Assembly: GCA_027578815.1 (NCBI GenBank)
Contig: JANBTH010000002.1
Span: 62,001 to 126,000 of the forward strand
Length of the DNA: 64,000 bases
Origin: Coemansia sp. RSA 1804
Taxonomy: Eukaryota > Kickxellomycota > Kickxellomycetes > Kickxellales > Kickxellaceae
Direction of reading: 5' to 3'
Every line of letters starts with the position of its first letter. The first letter of the stretch is position 1. The translations under genes were made by a program, and so were the position numbers. A model generated the notes under the pieces. The model did no database searches. It was given only the letters and a program-made list of their open reading frames with translations, and was not told the DNA's origin. This document shows, one piece after another, positions 50,488-60,835 of this stretch.

Positions 50488-50970
50488 ATGTCAATAGTGC
50501 TTCACTGTCTGGCCATTCTGAATCGCCAGGGCACCCCGGTTTATATGCGCACCTTCGACAGCACTGGTAGGTCAGCAGAGACCGCCGCCAAGCAACAGGA
50601 CCAGTGTGTAAAGTACCATTATCTAGCCCACACATCGTGCGATGTCATTGAGGAGCGGTTACTGCAGAACAAGACATCGTCGGATCTGTACTTTGGGTTG
50701 TTGCAAACAATCGGCGATGTCTCAGTCTACGGGTACGTGCTGAACACTGGCAACCGTCTTATTCTGGTTACTTCTGTGCCGGCAGAGTCGTCGGCCGTGC
50801 AGACTGCCGAGATTAAAGCGCTTTTCCAGCAGATCCACGCTACCTACGTATCACTGATATGTAACCCGTTTTACGATATGGCCGCTGATATGATGGATCA
50901 TCTTGGCAATATTAATAGCCCAAAATTCGATAGCATTGTGGATGATCTTGTCAATGCGTATAGTAGTTGA
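50488..50970 (+). CDS. TCA17: TRAPP complex subunit TRAPPC2L/Tca17
   Basis: A sedlin-like (longin fold) subunit of the TRAPP tethering complex in Golgi and endosomal traffic. 160 aa from MSIVLHCLAILNRQGTPVY. The family line-up is clear: YHYLAHTSCDVIEERLL, SSDLYFGLLQTIGDVSVYGYVLNT, and the block ALFQQIHATYVSLICNPFYD. The frame is open upstream to 50431 but without ATG until 50488. It is slightly longer than human TRAPPC2L (140) because of extra residues in the first loop. Confidence 0.87.
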   Translation: MSIVLHCLAILNRQGTPVYMRTFDSTGRSAETAAKQQDQCVKYHYLAHTSCDVIEERLLQNKTSSDLYFGLLQTIGDVSVYGYVLNTGNRLILVTSVPAESSAVQTAEIKALFQQIHATYVSLICNPFYDMAADMMDHLGNINSPKFDSIVDDLVNAYSS

Positions 50971-51340
50971 CTTTTTTTGCTGTGTACATAATGCAGGTGG
51001 ATTATTGCCAAGTATTTAAAGAGAAGCTGGAAACGGGAATTACATCATAATTGGTATTCTAAGATACCGGAAGGATCTAATATGAAACCTAATGTCATTT
51101 GAGGATAAAGAAATGCAAACTGGATTTTAAATGCCGTTGAATATCAATATACATGTTTCTTATTAATACATGCTATAAAAGGGTCTTATTTAATGACAAA
51201 ACACATCTTTATACACCAAAGAGGCTAAAATATATAAAGCCCACAGCTCCACCCTGTGTGGCCTGTTTGAAACACCAATTCACACACGAACGTTCCCGTT
51301 ATCCTGTTCACTTTTTCAAAATAAAAATTTAGCTTTAAAT
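50971..51340. other. Intergenic region and promoter of small protein E
   Basis: AT-rich. A TATA-like box (tatataaag) lies at 51231-51239, about 102 nt before the ATG of the small gene at 51341. Confidence 0.45.
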
Positions 51341-51565
51341 ATGCCCAGAATTGTTATCTCTCTTTTCCGTGCAGGCTCAACCACCGACGCAACCCGCTGG
51401 CTTGTATCTGTTCCGTCCAATTCAACAGGCTATATGATTATAGCACTGGCAAACGATTCGTTCAACACGTTGAATATTAAAAAGCTGAGCACAGACAATA
51501 TTGCTGGTGATAACAATGCTCTACACAGAGAATTCGTCACCAACACATTTCTTTACTTTTCGTAA
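51341..51565 (+). CDS. Small conserved family protein E (74 aa)
   Basis: Same family as A and C, but a second subgroup together with F. It begins MPRIVISLFRAGSTTDATRW, has PSNSTGYMI in the place of PSGxTGxQI, then TLNIKKLSTDNI, and ends TFLYFS. One residue longer than A/C. Length, strand-helix-strand pattern and the C-terminal hydrophobic triplet are preserved despite low identity, which argues for selection on the protein. A TATA-like box lies about 102 nt upstream. It is convergent with a P450 whose stop codon is 177 bp away. Confidence 0.75.
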   Translation: MPRIVISLFRAGSTTDATRWLVSVPSNSTGYMIIALANDSFNTLNIKKLSTDNIAGDNNALHREFVTNTFLYFS

Positions 51566-51741
51566 TCATTTGAAAGGATTGCTAGTAGCTGTTCTAAAGG
51601 TTTTGCTTTTTAAAATAACAGATGGCTTCCATCCGATGTCATATTAACAATGGGTATACCACAACTACTATTACAAATGTTTAACTTTTTCCATTTAATT
51701 CAATGTGTAGACCAACAAAAAACTTTCTGTTAGAAGAATTA

Positions 51742-53337
51742 TTACACTGCATGCGAAATAATGACTTGGCAATCTTTCTTGGGATTCTCTACCCTATAGG
51801 TAAAGAATGATTTCCCAAGAATTTTACCAACAGAACCGTAAAGTCTCTTGTCTTTGCAAGCGGGTTGTTTGAAATCGTATCTTAGAATAAGATTTGCCAA
51901 CGCCGAGTGTAGCACGGCCATTGCAATATGGCGCCCAAGACAGATACGCGCACCCGAACTAAATGTTATGATATCTTTGATGCGGTCATCAGCATCCGGA
52001 CCCATGAAGCGATCGGGGTCGAATTCAGTGGGATTCCCCCACACTTGCTTGTTGCGGTTGCAGGCAAAAAGCGATATGCCAACCTCTGTTCCCTTTGGCA
52101 AAAAGTATCTTCCGCCGAGAATATGTGCGCCTTGCTCGGGAACGCAACGAGGAATGTATCCGGCCACAGCAGGATGGAGTCGCATTGTCTCATGTATGAC
52201 TGCCGTTAAATAGGGAAGCTTGGCCTTGGCCTCATCAAACCGAATTACTATGCTCTTATCTGGGAATGCTGTTCGGATGTCTCTTTTCAGTCTTTCGTAG
52301 ATCTCGGGACATCCCAGCAGACACGTAATGGCCCAGCTAAGTGTGTTGCTCACAGTATCTGTGCCTCCGGCAAGCAACACAAATGCCTCGGATTCCAACG
52401 AGTCGGTGTCCAGGGACTCGCCCGTTAGCGGATCACAAGCATCAAGGAACTTTTGCAGAATATCGTGATTAGCATTTCCGTGTTTCGAGTCAGACAAAGA
52501 CATTGTCTCTGTGTTCTCCTGCTTTCGTCTTTCAATAGCGCTACGCACTGTATCTTTAAGATACTGTCGTGAACTGTAAAGGTCGCGAAATAGTCGTTGC
52601 AGATAGGTACCAAATGGTATCATTGCTTTGATAGACAGTATTTTAAACGTTTTACCGATAGAATCAACTATCTTTGAATTACCAGAAGTCAGTATCTCAA
52701 AGCTCATGCCAAAGCCCAGAACACCGATAATGTCAAAAGATAATCCAAGAAATCCGTAGTAGAAATTAACCAGACTATTCCCTGTGTTTGGTGATAAAGC
52801 TATTTGAGTGTCCCATTGCTTAATAAGCGATAGAACACCATGTTTGAGCACCTTGTCTTCATAAAGGCGTACTGATTTAAGAGTATAGGCGTCATTAAAC
52901 TGTTTGCGTCTAAGTTTGTTAAGATCGGGGTCCGTGGTTGAAAAAATATTTGGACGGTGTATTTGCAATGATTCGTAAAGAGGACTCTTCAGAAAATCGT
53001 GGGTTGAAAGGATTTGTTTGAGCTCTGCTAAATCGCTAATTGAGACTATGTTGTGGCCAACTCTTACAACCGGCCCATACGCTGAATGTAGCTTTTCCGT
53101 ATAGGAATGGTATTCGCCACAAAGTGTATGGTAGTTTAATGGCGCATTAGTAAATGTATTAAGCAATGGACCAGGTACGTTCCACAGAGATGTTAAATAG
53201 GAACGTCGAACAATAAGCACAGCCAACCAAACAATTAATATTGACAAAAGGATAAGCAGCAGAATATGCTGTTCTGGTATTCCAGAGACAACTGAGTCTA
53301 AAGATGTGTTTAAAAGAGTAAATAGTTTTGTAGACAT
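51742..53337 (-). CDS. Cytochrome P450 monooxygenase (copy 1, AT-rich)
   Basis: Microsomal P450 of 531 aa with an N-terminal membrane anchor at about 24-44 (HILLLILLSILIVWLAVLI). The I-helix has AGGTDTVSNT, the K-helix ETMR, the meander has FDPDRF, and the heme ligand is C466 in FSSGARICLGRH. It is an obvious paralogue of the P450 at 62173-63753 (shared KSPLYESL/KGKMYESN, YDFK, KDCQVIIS/KDCWVLIS endings). Codons are A/T-rich compared with that paralogue and the housekeeping genes, matching the AT-rich island. The substrate cannot be inferred. No reductase gene is adjacent. Confidence 0.93.
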   Translation of the reverse strand: MSTKLFTLLNTSLDSVVSGIPEQHILLLILLSILIVWLAVLIVRRSYLTSLWNVPGPLLNTFTNAPLNYHTLCGEYHSYTEKLHSAYGPVVRVGHNIVSISDLAELKQILSTHDFLKSPLYESLQIHRPNIFSTTDPDLNKLRRKQFNDAYTLKSVRLYEDKVLKHGVLSLIKQWDTQIALSPNTGNSLVNFYYGFLGLSFDIIGVLGFGMSFEILTSGNSKIVDSIGKTFKILSIKAMIPFGTYLQRLFRDLYSSRQYLKDTVRSAIERRKQENTETMSLSDSKHGNANHDILQKFLDACDPLTGESLDTDSLESEAFVLLAGGTDTVSNTLSWAITCLLGCPEIYERLKRDIRTAFPDKSIVIRFDEAKAKLPYLTAVIHETMRLHPAVAGYIPRCVPEQGAHILGGRYFLPKGTEVGISLFACNRNKQVWGNPTEFDPDRFMGPDADDRIKDIITFSSGARICLGRHIAMAVLHSALANLILRYDFKQPACKDKRLYGSVGKILGKSFFTYRVENPKKDCQVIISHAV

Positions 53338-53724
53338 TGTGGATATGTTAAATAGATGATGTTGTATTTGAAAACAATAATAAAATCTAGACAGAAAATA
53401 CTTCTACCCGCTTTTAAAGAAAATGTTGATTATCTTAGCGTTTTAGAATTTGCTTGCTTTCCACCTATATAGTTGGACAGTTGTGTTTTTTGTTTGTTCC
53501 CACAGGAATAGGAAAATCTGTTTATTTTCTTCTCATACTCTTACTAACCGCTTTATTATCTTATTTGCAACTGAGTATACAAGCAAATTTTAAATGAGGC
53601 TTACAGTGCAATTGTTTATTTTTTGCTTGATGTCACTTACATTTGAGACAAAAACACTCTCATTTCTGCACTCTATATCAAATAAAAATTAACAATCAGT
53701 TTTACAGGTGATACTGTCATTCAG

Positions 53725-53836
53725 CTATGCCCTCTCTATTAAGAGCATGTGGTGTATAGTCAAAAAGGGACCTCTTGGAATGTCCTCAATGGAATTACAG
53801 CAGCCACTTATTTTATTGAAAGGCTCACAAGTCAAG
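53725..53836 (-). pseudogene. Relic of a P450 3' end
   Basis: The minus strand reads IEDIPRGPFLTIHH before a TAG (53725-53727). In the intact P450 at 62173-63753 the last 30 residues include VEDIPGSSFITLAP, also just before the stop. No upstream P450 motifs are present, so only the end of a gene remains. The call rests on this one match. Confidence 0.4.
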
Positions 53837-54436
53837 CTTGTTTAGAAATGACATTTTTTATCTGTTAGAAGAATTGTAAACATGTTAGCATACGTAGTTG
53901 AATTGGTATTTGCTAATTTATGAGCAAGTGACAATTAAAATAAAAAATTAAAAAATTGCGTAAGCATGACAACGAAAAGTATAATATATACGTTGCTAAA
54001 CTTACTTTCCTTTTTATTCAGAAATTCAGTTTTATTTTCTAGTTTAATCCAAGAATCTTATTACTCAAAACCACTGTTGTTGTGTGTTTCAATAGACGAC
54101 GTATGACATGTATTTTATATAAACCCAATCAATTTGGATATAGGAAAATGCAGGATATTGAAACTCAGCCAGCTACTCTGTTTCATATTAAGAGTCTCTA
54201 CATTAACAATGGGCTTGCACATTTATTCTAAACATATACAATTTATGTGGTCATCCAGTTAGAAATGTTTAATTTATTAAGCCCAAAATGTGTTTTTATG
54301 TGATATCAGCATGTAATAGGAAACATTAATTAGATTTTACTAAACACTAAGGCTTTTATAAGATATTCTGACAATGTGGAATGCTTTTTACCGCAACTAT
54401 TTTTATCTTTATTAAAACAATTGTCCACATAAAAAA

Positions 54437-54534
54437 NNNNNNNNNNNNNNNNNNNNNNNNNNNNNNNNNNNNNNNNNNNNNNNNNNNNNNNNNNNNNNNN
54501 NNNNNNNNNNNNNNNNNNNNNNNNNNNNNNNNNN
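54437..54534. other. Assembly gap (98 N)
   Basis: A run of N. Sequence and length of the missing DNA are unknown. Confidence 0.99.
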
Positions 54535-54720
54535 TTAAAAAATGCAAAACAGTTTCAATGTTCTACACATGTTCAATTTATAATATATTAAATGATTGTA
54601 CATATCACATTGTTTTACATATAAAAGCACAATAAATTGTAAATCTTATCTTGCGCAATTGGCCATTATTTTCTTGTCTTTTTAATATTCGTAGATATAA
54701 CAATTAGATAAACATACAAT

Positions 54721-54945
54721 ATGAGTGACAATATTACAATTACCCTTTTCCGCATAGGTTCAGTCGACAAAAACACGCGCTGGGTCGTGATTGTCCCATC
54801 GGGTTCAACTGGACTACAGATTATAGATAAGGCCAATGAGACATATTTATTGAATATTTCTAATCTATGTACCAGAAATATTGTTAACGGCAGTAATGCC
54901 ACACATGCAGTATTCACGTCAAAAATGACACTTTACTTTAGTTAG
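54721..54945 (+). CDS. Small conserved family protein F (74 aa)
   Basis: The sister of E. It begins MSDNITITLFRIGSVDKNTR, has the full core PSGSTGLQIIDKANE, then LNISNLC, and ends MTLYFS. It links the two subgroups, because its PSGSTGLQI is closer to PSGTTGAQV of C than E is. The TATA-like box (tataaaag) is at 54620-54627, 94-101 nt upstream. There is no signal peptide. It is followed after 258 bp by the deaminase gene in the same direction. Confidence 0.75.
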   Translation: MSDNITITLFRIGSVDKNTRWVVIVPSGSTGLQIIDKANETYLLNISNLCTRNIVNGSNATHAVFTSKMTLYFS

Positions 54946-55203
54946 ACATTTCTGGTTTTGTTCTTTATGTTTAATCAACTGGAAATGTTATTTAGTACGT
55001 TGATAGTGAAAGATGTGGAGGTAATAATACAATGATAGCCATAACTATGTTTCTGCAATCGACATTCATAAACAATTGCTCCACATTTTTATTAAAATAG
55101 AGATTATATACTTGTAGATAAAAAAGACTAAGGTTATTTTCGCTTTTTTCATTTCTCATACACCTTCATTTCAATATATTTGATATCCTTGTTATTATAA
55201 GAA

Positions 55204-55677
55204 ATGAGCGAGTACACTGAAAAAGACATTGAGCTTATGCGCATAGCAATTGAGGAGGGGCGCAAATGCGTTAATGTGGAAACGGCGTACAATGTCGGAG
55301 CGGTGATAGCCACTAAGGACAAGGATGTTCTAACAACCGGATACTCCCGGAAGTACCCCGGCAACACGCATGCGGAGCAGTGTGCACTGATGGATCTTGA
55401 GAAACTAAAAGAGTCGCCAGAAACACAGAAAACTCCCCTGGAAAACCTGGTCATCTATACCACGATGGAACCCTGCTCCACGCGCCTTTCGGGCAATTGG
55501 CCTTGCTATAAGAGGATTCTGGAATCAAAAATTGACACAGTGTTTATCGGCGTGATGGAACCGCCTGTTTTTGGAAACTTCACTAGCGTAGAGGAGTTAA
55601 TCAATAACGGAATCAAGGTTATCCATATGAAGGAGCTGGAGAAGGAATGCAAGGACCTGTCAAGCCATTTGTTTTAG
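55204..55677 (+). CDS. Zinc-dependent deaminase, CDA/RIB2-like
   Basis: 157 aa cytidine-deaminase-fold enzyme. Zinc and proton-shuttle motif HAE at 56-58 (NTHAEQCAL) and PC91-x9-C101 in MEPCSTRLSGNWPC. The R-L-S-G-x-x-P-C sequence is typical of the deaminase domain of fungal RIB2 (pyrimidine deaminase of riboflavin synthesis) rather than of cytidine or dCMP deaminase. As a free-standing domain it could serve riboflavin synthesis or nucleotide salvage. It is AT-richer at the ends but well conserved. Convergent with the DHHC gene, 83 bp between stops. Confidence 0.85.
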   Translation: MSEYTEKDIELMRIAIEEGRKCVNVETAYNVGAVIATKDKDVLTTGYSRKYPGNTHAEQCALMDLEKLKESPETQKTPLENLVIYTTMEPCSTRLSGNWPCYKRILESKIDTVFIGVMEPPVFGNFTSVEELINNGIKVIHMKELEKECKDLSSHLF

Positions 55678-55760
55678 TAATTTACATTTATTGTTTTTAC
55701 TTTGGATTCCCTTCTGTCTCTTTTTTCAGTTTCTTTTTGGATATCAGAAATATAAAGAGA

Positions 55761-57581
55761 CTAAACAAACAGTCCATCGCTTTCAGCGCTGATATTTTTG
55801 TAGGATGCAGAGGATGCGCGTATTCTCTTGTACGCATAGCGCCAGAGAGACGATACTGTCTTTTGTGTTGTTTTAAACAGTCTGAGTGTAATGACCTGGC
55901 CCCATGAAGAAGCTAGCAGCGGAGTTTCAGCGCCATAGCAAGGCTTGCTGCTTCCAGCCGTGAGCCATATTTTGGTCAGTGGTTTCAGTTGTAATCTGTC
56001 TATAATAGCACCGGTGGTCAGATGGGTGGAACAAAGTAGCGTGTATGACTCAACCCAATTGCGTGAACACGAAAAATTGTTGAGTGTATGGAATGGAGGA
56101 TTGTCTGGTATCGACGAGTGTGGGTCCTGCTTTTTCTCCCTGATAGCCGCCTCATACTCAATTGTTGTGGCTCCGAGAAAGCACAGTCTGATGTGAAGAC
56201 TAAGCAGCATCCCAACCACTATGGTCCCTATAGCCGACGCCACAGTATAGAATGCCAGCAGACACATTGTAGCAATAGCCGCTACCGAAGGATGTAACGT
56301 GTGGCCGCCTGCCTCAATCTGCGTTCCGACTTTAACGACGCTGGCAGCAGTTGGATTGTCGTAGGGAGATTGCGCACCAAAAACAAGAGCAACCACAGCA
56401 TCAAACAGCCGCTCCTCCCAGCCTGCCACGTAAACCAAGTGTACGGCGCTGAAAAAGACAAATGCCAGCGCGAGAAAGGCCAGACACACTGTTGCGAAAA
56501 AGAAACGGTAGTTGCGGCCGCCTATGCATGTGTTGAGCCATCTGCAATGGTGGTCCATGGCAGCCACGCATTTATTGCACCGCTTGCAATGGCGCGTCAT
56601 TGGCTGCACGTCAACACAGCAGACCCGGCACTGCATCGTGTGCGGGTCGATTGCTGGCTGGCCCCATTCCTGCTGGTAGTAGAGGTTGCGAGGAGTCGGA
56701 GTGAGCTCTGTGCGCGCCCTTGGATCGGTGGCAGAAGTCACGATACTCATGGCCAGCGCACACAGCACAAGAAAGCTGCCAAGCCGGTCCATGGCAGAAA
56801 CTGCATTGATGCGTCCAGACTGCTCAATGGCAACATCGCCAGCAAGCGTAAGAGCGCCCAGCGTCAATGGCCGGATAAAGGCAAAGAACCCCCCAGACAG
56901 CAGAAGCGAGATGATCCACTGGACAACAAAGTACGGATCCAGCGGTAGCTGCAAGCCTGTGCGGCGGAACCAAGCGTTGGTGGCATTGCGCGGGATGCCT
57001 GCAATTGGCGGCAACAGAGCCGGCTGCTGCCACACCCGCAGCGGATCATCCCCATTGGTGTCGCTCGGGCTGCCACTACATGTAACAGCGGCAGAAGCAG
57101 TTGTGTCTAATTGCCTCTGATGCATGTGGAGTCGAGTTGGCGCAAAGAGAAGGGATCGCCGCCGCATCATAGTCTCAACATACTCATCGTCAGGCTCTGG
57201 CCAGTCGGGCGTCCAGTTGGATGCAAGTGTTGTTTCCGACGAAAACGAAGATACGTCTAGCGCAACCGTATTGTATCTGGAGCCGCCTGTTCCAGAAGTC
57301 TGTTGGCTTTTCAATTCCTTGCTGTTTCTGGAATTGCCTTTTATATCCTTGTCATCGCTGTCTGCAGAGTCTAGAGACGACAAGGATGCAGAAGACAGTA
57401 GACGCCTGGCTTTGCCTGTGTTATGAGTAACCGCCGATTCGCTGTTACCAGAGACCACTAATCTTGGGAACGGCTGCGTGGATTCCGCTGTCTGATACGC
57501 GGTTGCCAGACCCAGCAGGCGTGCTGCTTTCGGTCTGACAGCCGAGGGATGACCACCATGATATGTGGACATTATATACAT
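55761..57581 (-). CDS. DHHC palmitoyltransferase
   Basis: Protein S-acyltransferase of 606 aa. The zinc Cys-rich domain ([26 protein letters not shown]) leads into the catalytic D343-H-H-C346 ([20 protein letters not shown]). Two helices precede it (about 215-240 and 260-280) and two follow, giving the usual four-helix layout in Golgi or ER membranes. The N-terminal 200 residues are Ser-rich and disordered, longer than in most family members. Two in-frame ATGs, 57581 and 57572, are both possible starts. Which membrane and which substrates cannot be read from the sequence. Confidence 0.9.
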   Translation of the reverse strand: MYIMSTYHGGHPSAVRPKAARLLGLATAYQTAESTQPFPRLVVSGNSESAVTHNTGKARRLLSSASLSSLDSADSDDKDIKGNSRNSKELKSQQTSGTGGSRYNTVALDVSSFSSETTLASNWTPDWPEPDDEYVETMMRRRSLLFAPTRLHMHQRQLDTTASAAVTCSGSPSDTNGDDPLRVWQQPALLPPIAGIPRNATNAWFRRTGLQLPLDPYFVVQWIISLLLSGGFFAFIRPLTLGALTLAGDVAIEQSGRINAVSAMDRLGSFLVLCALAMSIVTSATDPRARTELTPTPRNLYYQQEWGQPAIDPHTMQCRVCCVDVQPMTRHCKRCNKCVAAMDHHCRWLNTCIGGRNYRFFFATVCLAFLALAFVFFSAVHLVYVAGWEERLFDAVVALVFGAQSPYDNPTAASVVKVGTQIEAGGHTLHPSVAAIATMCLLAFYTVASAIGTIVVGMLLSLHIRLCFLGATTIEYEAAIREKKQDPHSSIPDNPPFHTLNNFSCSRNWVESYTLLCSTHLTTGAIIDRLQLKPLTKIWLTAGSSKPCYGAETPLLASSWGQVITLRLFKTTQKTVSSLWRYAYKRIRASSASYKNISAESDGLFV

Positions 57582-58737
57582 AGGGATCCTTACTGGGGAA
57601 ATACTCCAAGGGAGCTGAAAAGGGATATGTAGACAAGAAATGCAAGTAGATGCTAATGATTATTTTTGACTAATATAACAAACGGGTAGAAATGATGGAA
57701 ATAAAAAGAACTGGAAAATAAAAAGGAAAAAAGGTTATACATGAAATGCAAGAACACATACGGGGGCTTTCTAAAAGTATTGTTATAATGTCTTTCCATG
57801 GAGAATCGAATAGAAGAGAAGGAAAAGAAGGGGAGGCGGATGTGCAAATATTTGAATGCATAGTTTTACACACACAAATAAAGCCAAAAAGATATTGTGC
57901 GCTGCACTTTTTCTTTCTAAACAAATGTAATAGACAATAGAAAAAGATTAAAAAAGGGAGAGAAGAAAGGAAATGGCCGACGCCACAAACAAATATGGAA
58001 AAGAAAAAAAACCAAATGTATTAGCTGCTGCATTAGCATCCCCTTCTTTCTTGCGACCTTGAAGAATCGAATATTGTAAAGGTTTTTGGCCAAGAAGAAA
58101 GATGCCTTTTATCTCTCGATCGCTGTGGCAGAAAAAAAGTGTTTTAATAAGCAAGGATGGAAAATTTGCAAGAATAAAAGAAACTTGCTCTTTTCCTTTC
58201 ATTCATTCATAAAGCCAGATTGCCGCATTGAACAAAAAACGGGAAATCACATTGATGGATCCTGGTCTCGTTTTTTATTTCAGCATGGACTGGATTCTAA
58301 AAATAAACATAGGTGTCGCTTAGTCACGGGTCCAGTGTGTAGATCGGCAGCTGCATCTGGTCCTCCTCAGCCGATATGGCACCACCCGCTCTCTTTCTTG
58401 TTCTCATCAATCTGAAAGGCGGCAAACAGGTCTTTTTCCTTTTGAATACAAAGCCCCTTTGCATCATCTCCAGCGAGATGCGCCTATCTCGCCTTTTTTT
58501 GAGCCAAGACACGCTTGAACACATGGGATTCGCAGCAAAAGGTCCCTCTTCACATTCATGGGACCGGATCGGGACCGCATGCTTATCATGCCTCCCCATG
58601 CTGATCCAGCAGCACAAAGAAAGCAAACGTAAACCCGTCAAGACCACACACACACTTATTATCTCGCTCTTTCCATAGAAAGAATCATGCGTCCACTCCC
58701 CAAAAAAATTACAGTTTAAAATGGAAGAAGCGGAGTT
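57582..58737. other. Intergenic region with a coding-like patch
   Basis: Left two thirds AT-rich without gene. At 58324-58600 the minus strand has GC-balanced open runs in three successive frames, described separately. No RNA gene was recognised. Confidence 0.4.
58324..58600 (-). pseudogene. Possible broken or spliced small gene
   Basis: Three protein-like runs follow each other in different frames: one starting at an ATG near 58583 (MRSRSGPMNVKRDLLL), one with KEKDLFAAFQIDENKKESG, and one ending EEDQMQLPIYTLDP at TGA (58324-58326). No intron of plausible length joins them, so frameshift decay is likelier. The family is not recognised. The plus strand is also open here for about 100 codons. 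Confidence 0.25.
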
Positions 58738-60018
58738 TCAAAGAGTCTGGCCCAGTGCCGCATCCTTCCAGATGTCAGGCAACGCAGGGTTGAGCAAGAA
58801 AACGCCCAGATTAAGCAGCCCCGAGACCGTAGCCATTGCTGTTCCGTAGATGTACAGGCCTCGCGTTGGGGAATCAGCCATGTTCATGGCCACAACGCCC
58901 AGCTGTGTGATAACCGGAACCAGCGGATAGCACACTAGTCGCTGGATCGACCGCAGAAACCGCTTCTTATCAACATACGAGCGCACAGCCATTGGTTGGC
59001 CCGTTTCCTTGTCTGCGCGCATCACGGTGAGCAAGTATCCGCGCCCCGCGCTTCCTCTTGTTCCTCCTGAGCGCCAGCTATTACCATTGCTGCTGCTGTT
59101 GTGTGCTTGCGACGGATCAAATGACACGCGGCGCCCGACAATAAGCGTGCTGCTTGTGTCGCCGGCTACGCTATGCTGGTCAAGCAGGTTGGCCGACGAC
59201 TCGACAGCAGAAGGGGAAGCTGTGGTGCCAACCACCGTGTTCTCTGCACTGGATCTGGCCGACTCTGTCAGTCTGCTCCAGTCCCATTTTTCGGGCATCC
59301 TGGGCGCCTCTATGATTTCAATAGAGTTGCGCCACATCTTCCAGATACGCAGGGACAAAAGAAGTGCCACCGCAGAGCAATAAGCGATGGTTATCACAAC
59401 CCACACGTAGTTGCACAGCCATAGGGTCAGTTTCCTCCGCCAGTTGTCTGGCGTGGGCCAGTTGAACGAGTGCATGTAGGGAATCCAGAAAATGCCCTTC
59501 ATCACGGATACGCCGATTCCTGGAAGCAGTGCAGCGAGAACCATGCTGATCGGCACGTAGAACTTTTCGAGCTTCATGTAGGTGCCCACGCGGACCGTGG
59601 TAAGCGTGCTTAGATGCAATTGCAGAGAGATACAGAGCGTCAGAAACACAAACCACAGGGTGCTGAACATCGATAGCCAGAGAATAAAACGCAGCCCCGA
59701 ACCCGTTTGCTTCATCATCAGGTCGTTGTGCAGCATCAGGATCTGTGTAATCGAGTTGAGGATGTCTGCAATTGCGATGTAGCCTGAGATCCGGAGCGAC
59801 AGTCGTTGCAAGTACTTGCGGTGCCGTAAAAACACGTGCCCCATGAATGCCAAAACCGCTAGCGATGCAAGCAGCGATACTATTGCGAGTGACTGGATGG
59901 TTAGCACCCACTGGTCAGAGAGCACAAATGACCACAGGGCATTCTGCTGGTTTTGGTTCTGACCTTGCTGCTGTTGATTTATGGACTGCAGCAGGTCGCC
60001 AATTTCAGTGTCTGACAT
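58738..60018 (-). CDS. GPCR-like seven-helix receptor (cAMP-receptor/Git3-like)
   Basis: 426 aa from the ATG at 60018. Seven hydrophobic segments are seen: five between about 35 and 225, then after a long Ser-rich cytosolic loop (about 230-345) two more near the C-terminus (CYPLVPVITQLGVVAMNMA; YIYGTAMATVSGLLNLGVFLL). The LSLRISGYIAIADI start of helix 2 and the long third loop resemble fungal glucose/cAMP-receptor-like proteins coupled to G-alpha. The ligand is unknown. The N-terminus is polar with a Gln run, no signal peptide. Codons are open upstream to 60255 but start there with a weak ATG-distant, hydrophobic leader, so I keep 60018. Confidence 0.75.
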   Translation of the reverse strand: MSDTEIGDLLQSINQQQQGQNQNQQNALWSFVLSDQWVLTIQSLAIVSLLASLAVLAFMGHVFLRHRKYLQRLSLRISGYIAIADILNSITQILMLHNDLMMKQTGSGLRFILWLSMFSTLWFVFLTLCISLQLHLSTLTTVRVGTYMKLEKFYVPISMVLAALLPGIGVSVMKGIFWIPYMHSFNWPTPDNWRRKLTLWLCNYVWVVITIAYCSAVALLLSLRIWKMWRNSIEIIEAPRMPEKWDWSRLTESARSSAENTVVGTTASPSAVESSANLLDQHSVAGDTSSTLIVGRRVSFDPSQAHNSSSNGNSWRSGGTRGSAGRGYLLTVMRADKETGQPMAVRSYVDKKRFLRSIQRLVCYPLVPVITQLGVVAMNMADSPTRGLYIYGTAMATVSGLLNLGVFLLNPALPDIWKDAALGQTL

Positions 60019-60835
60019 ACTTTGGATTACAAATGTTGCAGGGCGGTACAGGATATGAAGAAAAAGATGTTGTGATAGTGGATATGCCAGGTATATAGTG
60101 TGATTACTATAATAGTGTTTGTATAGAAGGATTTTTAGCGACAATAAAGGGGCAATGTGTGGGTTGGGTTTGGATAGGCGTAAAGAAAATAATAATAATA
60201 AACTATATATGAAGAAGAATAAATAAAAATGAAAGAAAAGATGTCGGGCATGCAATTACATTAGAAAAATACTGCTGGGTTCAGAATAACCACAGCATCT
60301 CGCCTATTCATACCACCTTTTAACGTAAACATATAGGGTGTCAAAGGACGGGACTAGTATATCCACAGCATTAAATAGCACTGCCTAAAATAACACAGCC
60401 AGCATGAAGAAAAGGACATATTTTTGCCCATAAAACACCGGCCAAAAGAACCAAAGAATTGAAAAGTAAAAGACTGCGCTTTGACCCTTTTGGCATCCCC
60501 ATTTTTTCTTCCGGCATCTCTGTTCACCATGCGGTCTTATTCGGCCATTAGTGCTTTGTATAGACATGTAATTGTTGTCAGCAAAACATGCGCACACACA
60601 TAAGCAACTAGAGGAAAGGAAAAGAAAAGAAAAAAAGGGAGGAGTGCTCATTAACACTTAACACAATGCACCACACGGCGTGCAATATGTGCATGATCGG
60701 GCCCAAATAACACACCTAATTGTCTTCCAGCAACAAGCAGAACAAAATAAAATCATTATTGCATTTTTTTCGATTCCTGAACACGCAGGCAATAATTCAA
60801 AACAATTGAAAAAGGAAGAAGAAAACGGCAACCAG
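60019..60835. other. Intergenic region, 0.8 kb
   Basis: Promoter side of the receptor gene on the left and 3' side of the HSDL2-like gene on the right. AT-rich, with ORFs lacking motifs. Nothing else was seen. Confidence 0.35.

Larger units (their letters stand above)
53338..54720. other. AT-rich interval with a P450 relic and an assembly gap
   Basis: Contains the relic listed at 53725-53836, a 98-base N gap (54437-54534) and a TATA-like box (tatataaa, 54116-54123) followed by a 27-codon ATG frame at 54148-54231. DNA at 54180-54290 resembles the 3' flank of small protein E (acattaacaatggg, aaatgtttaa). The interval may therefore be a decayed copy of the E-P450 unit. Confidence 0.45.
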
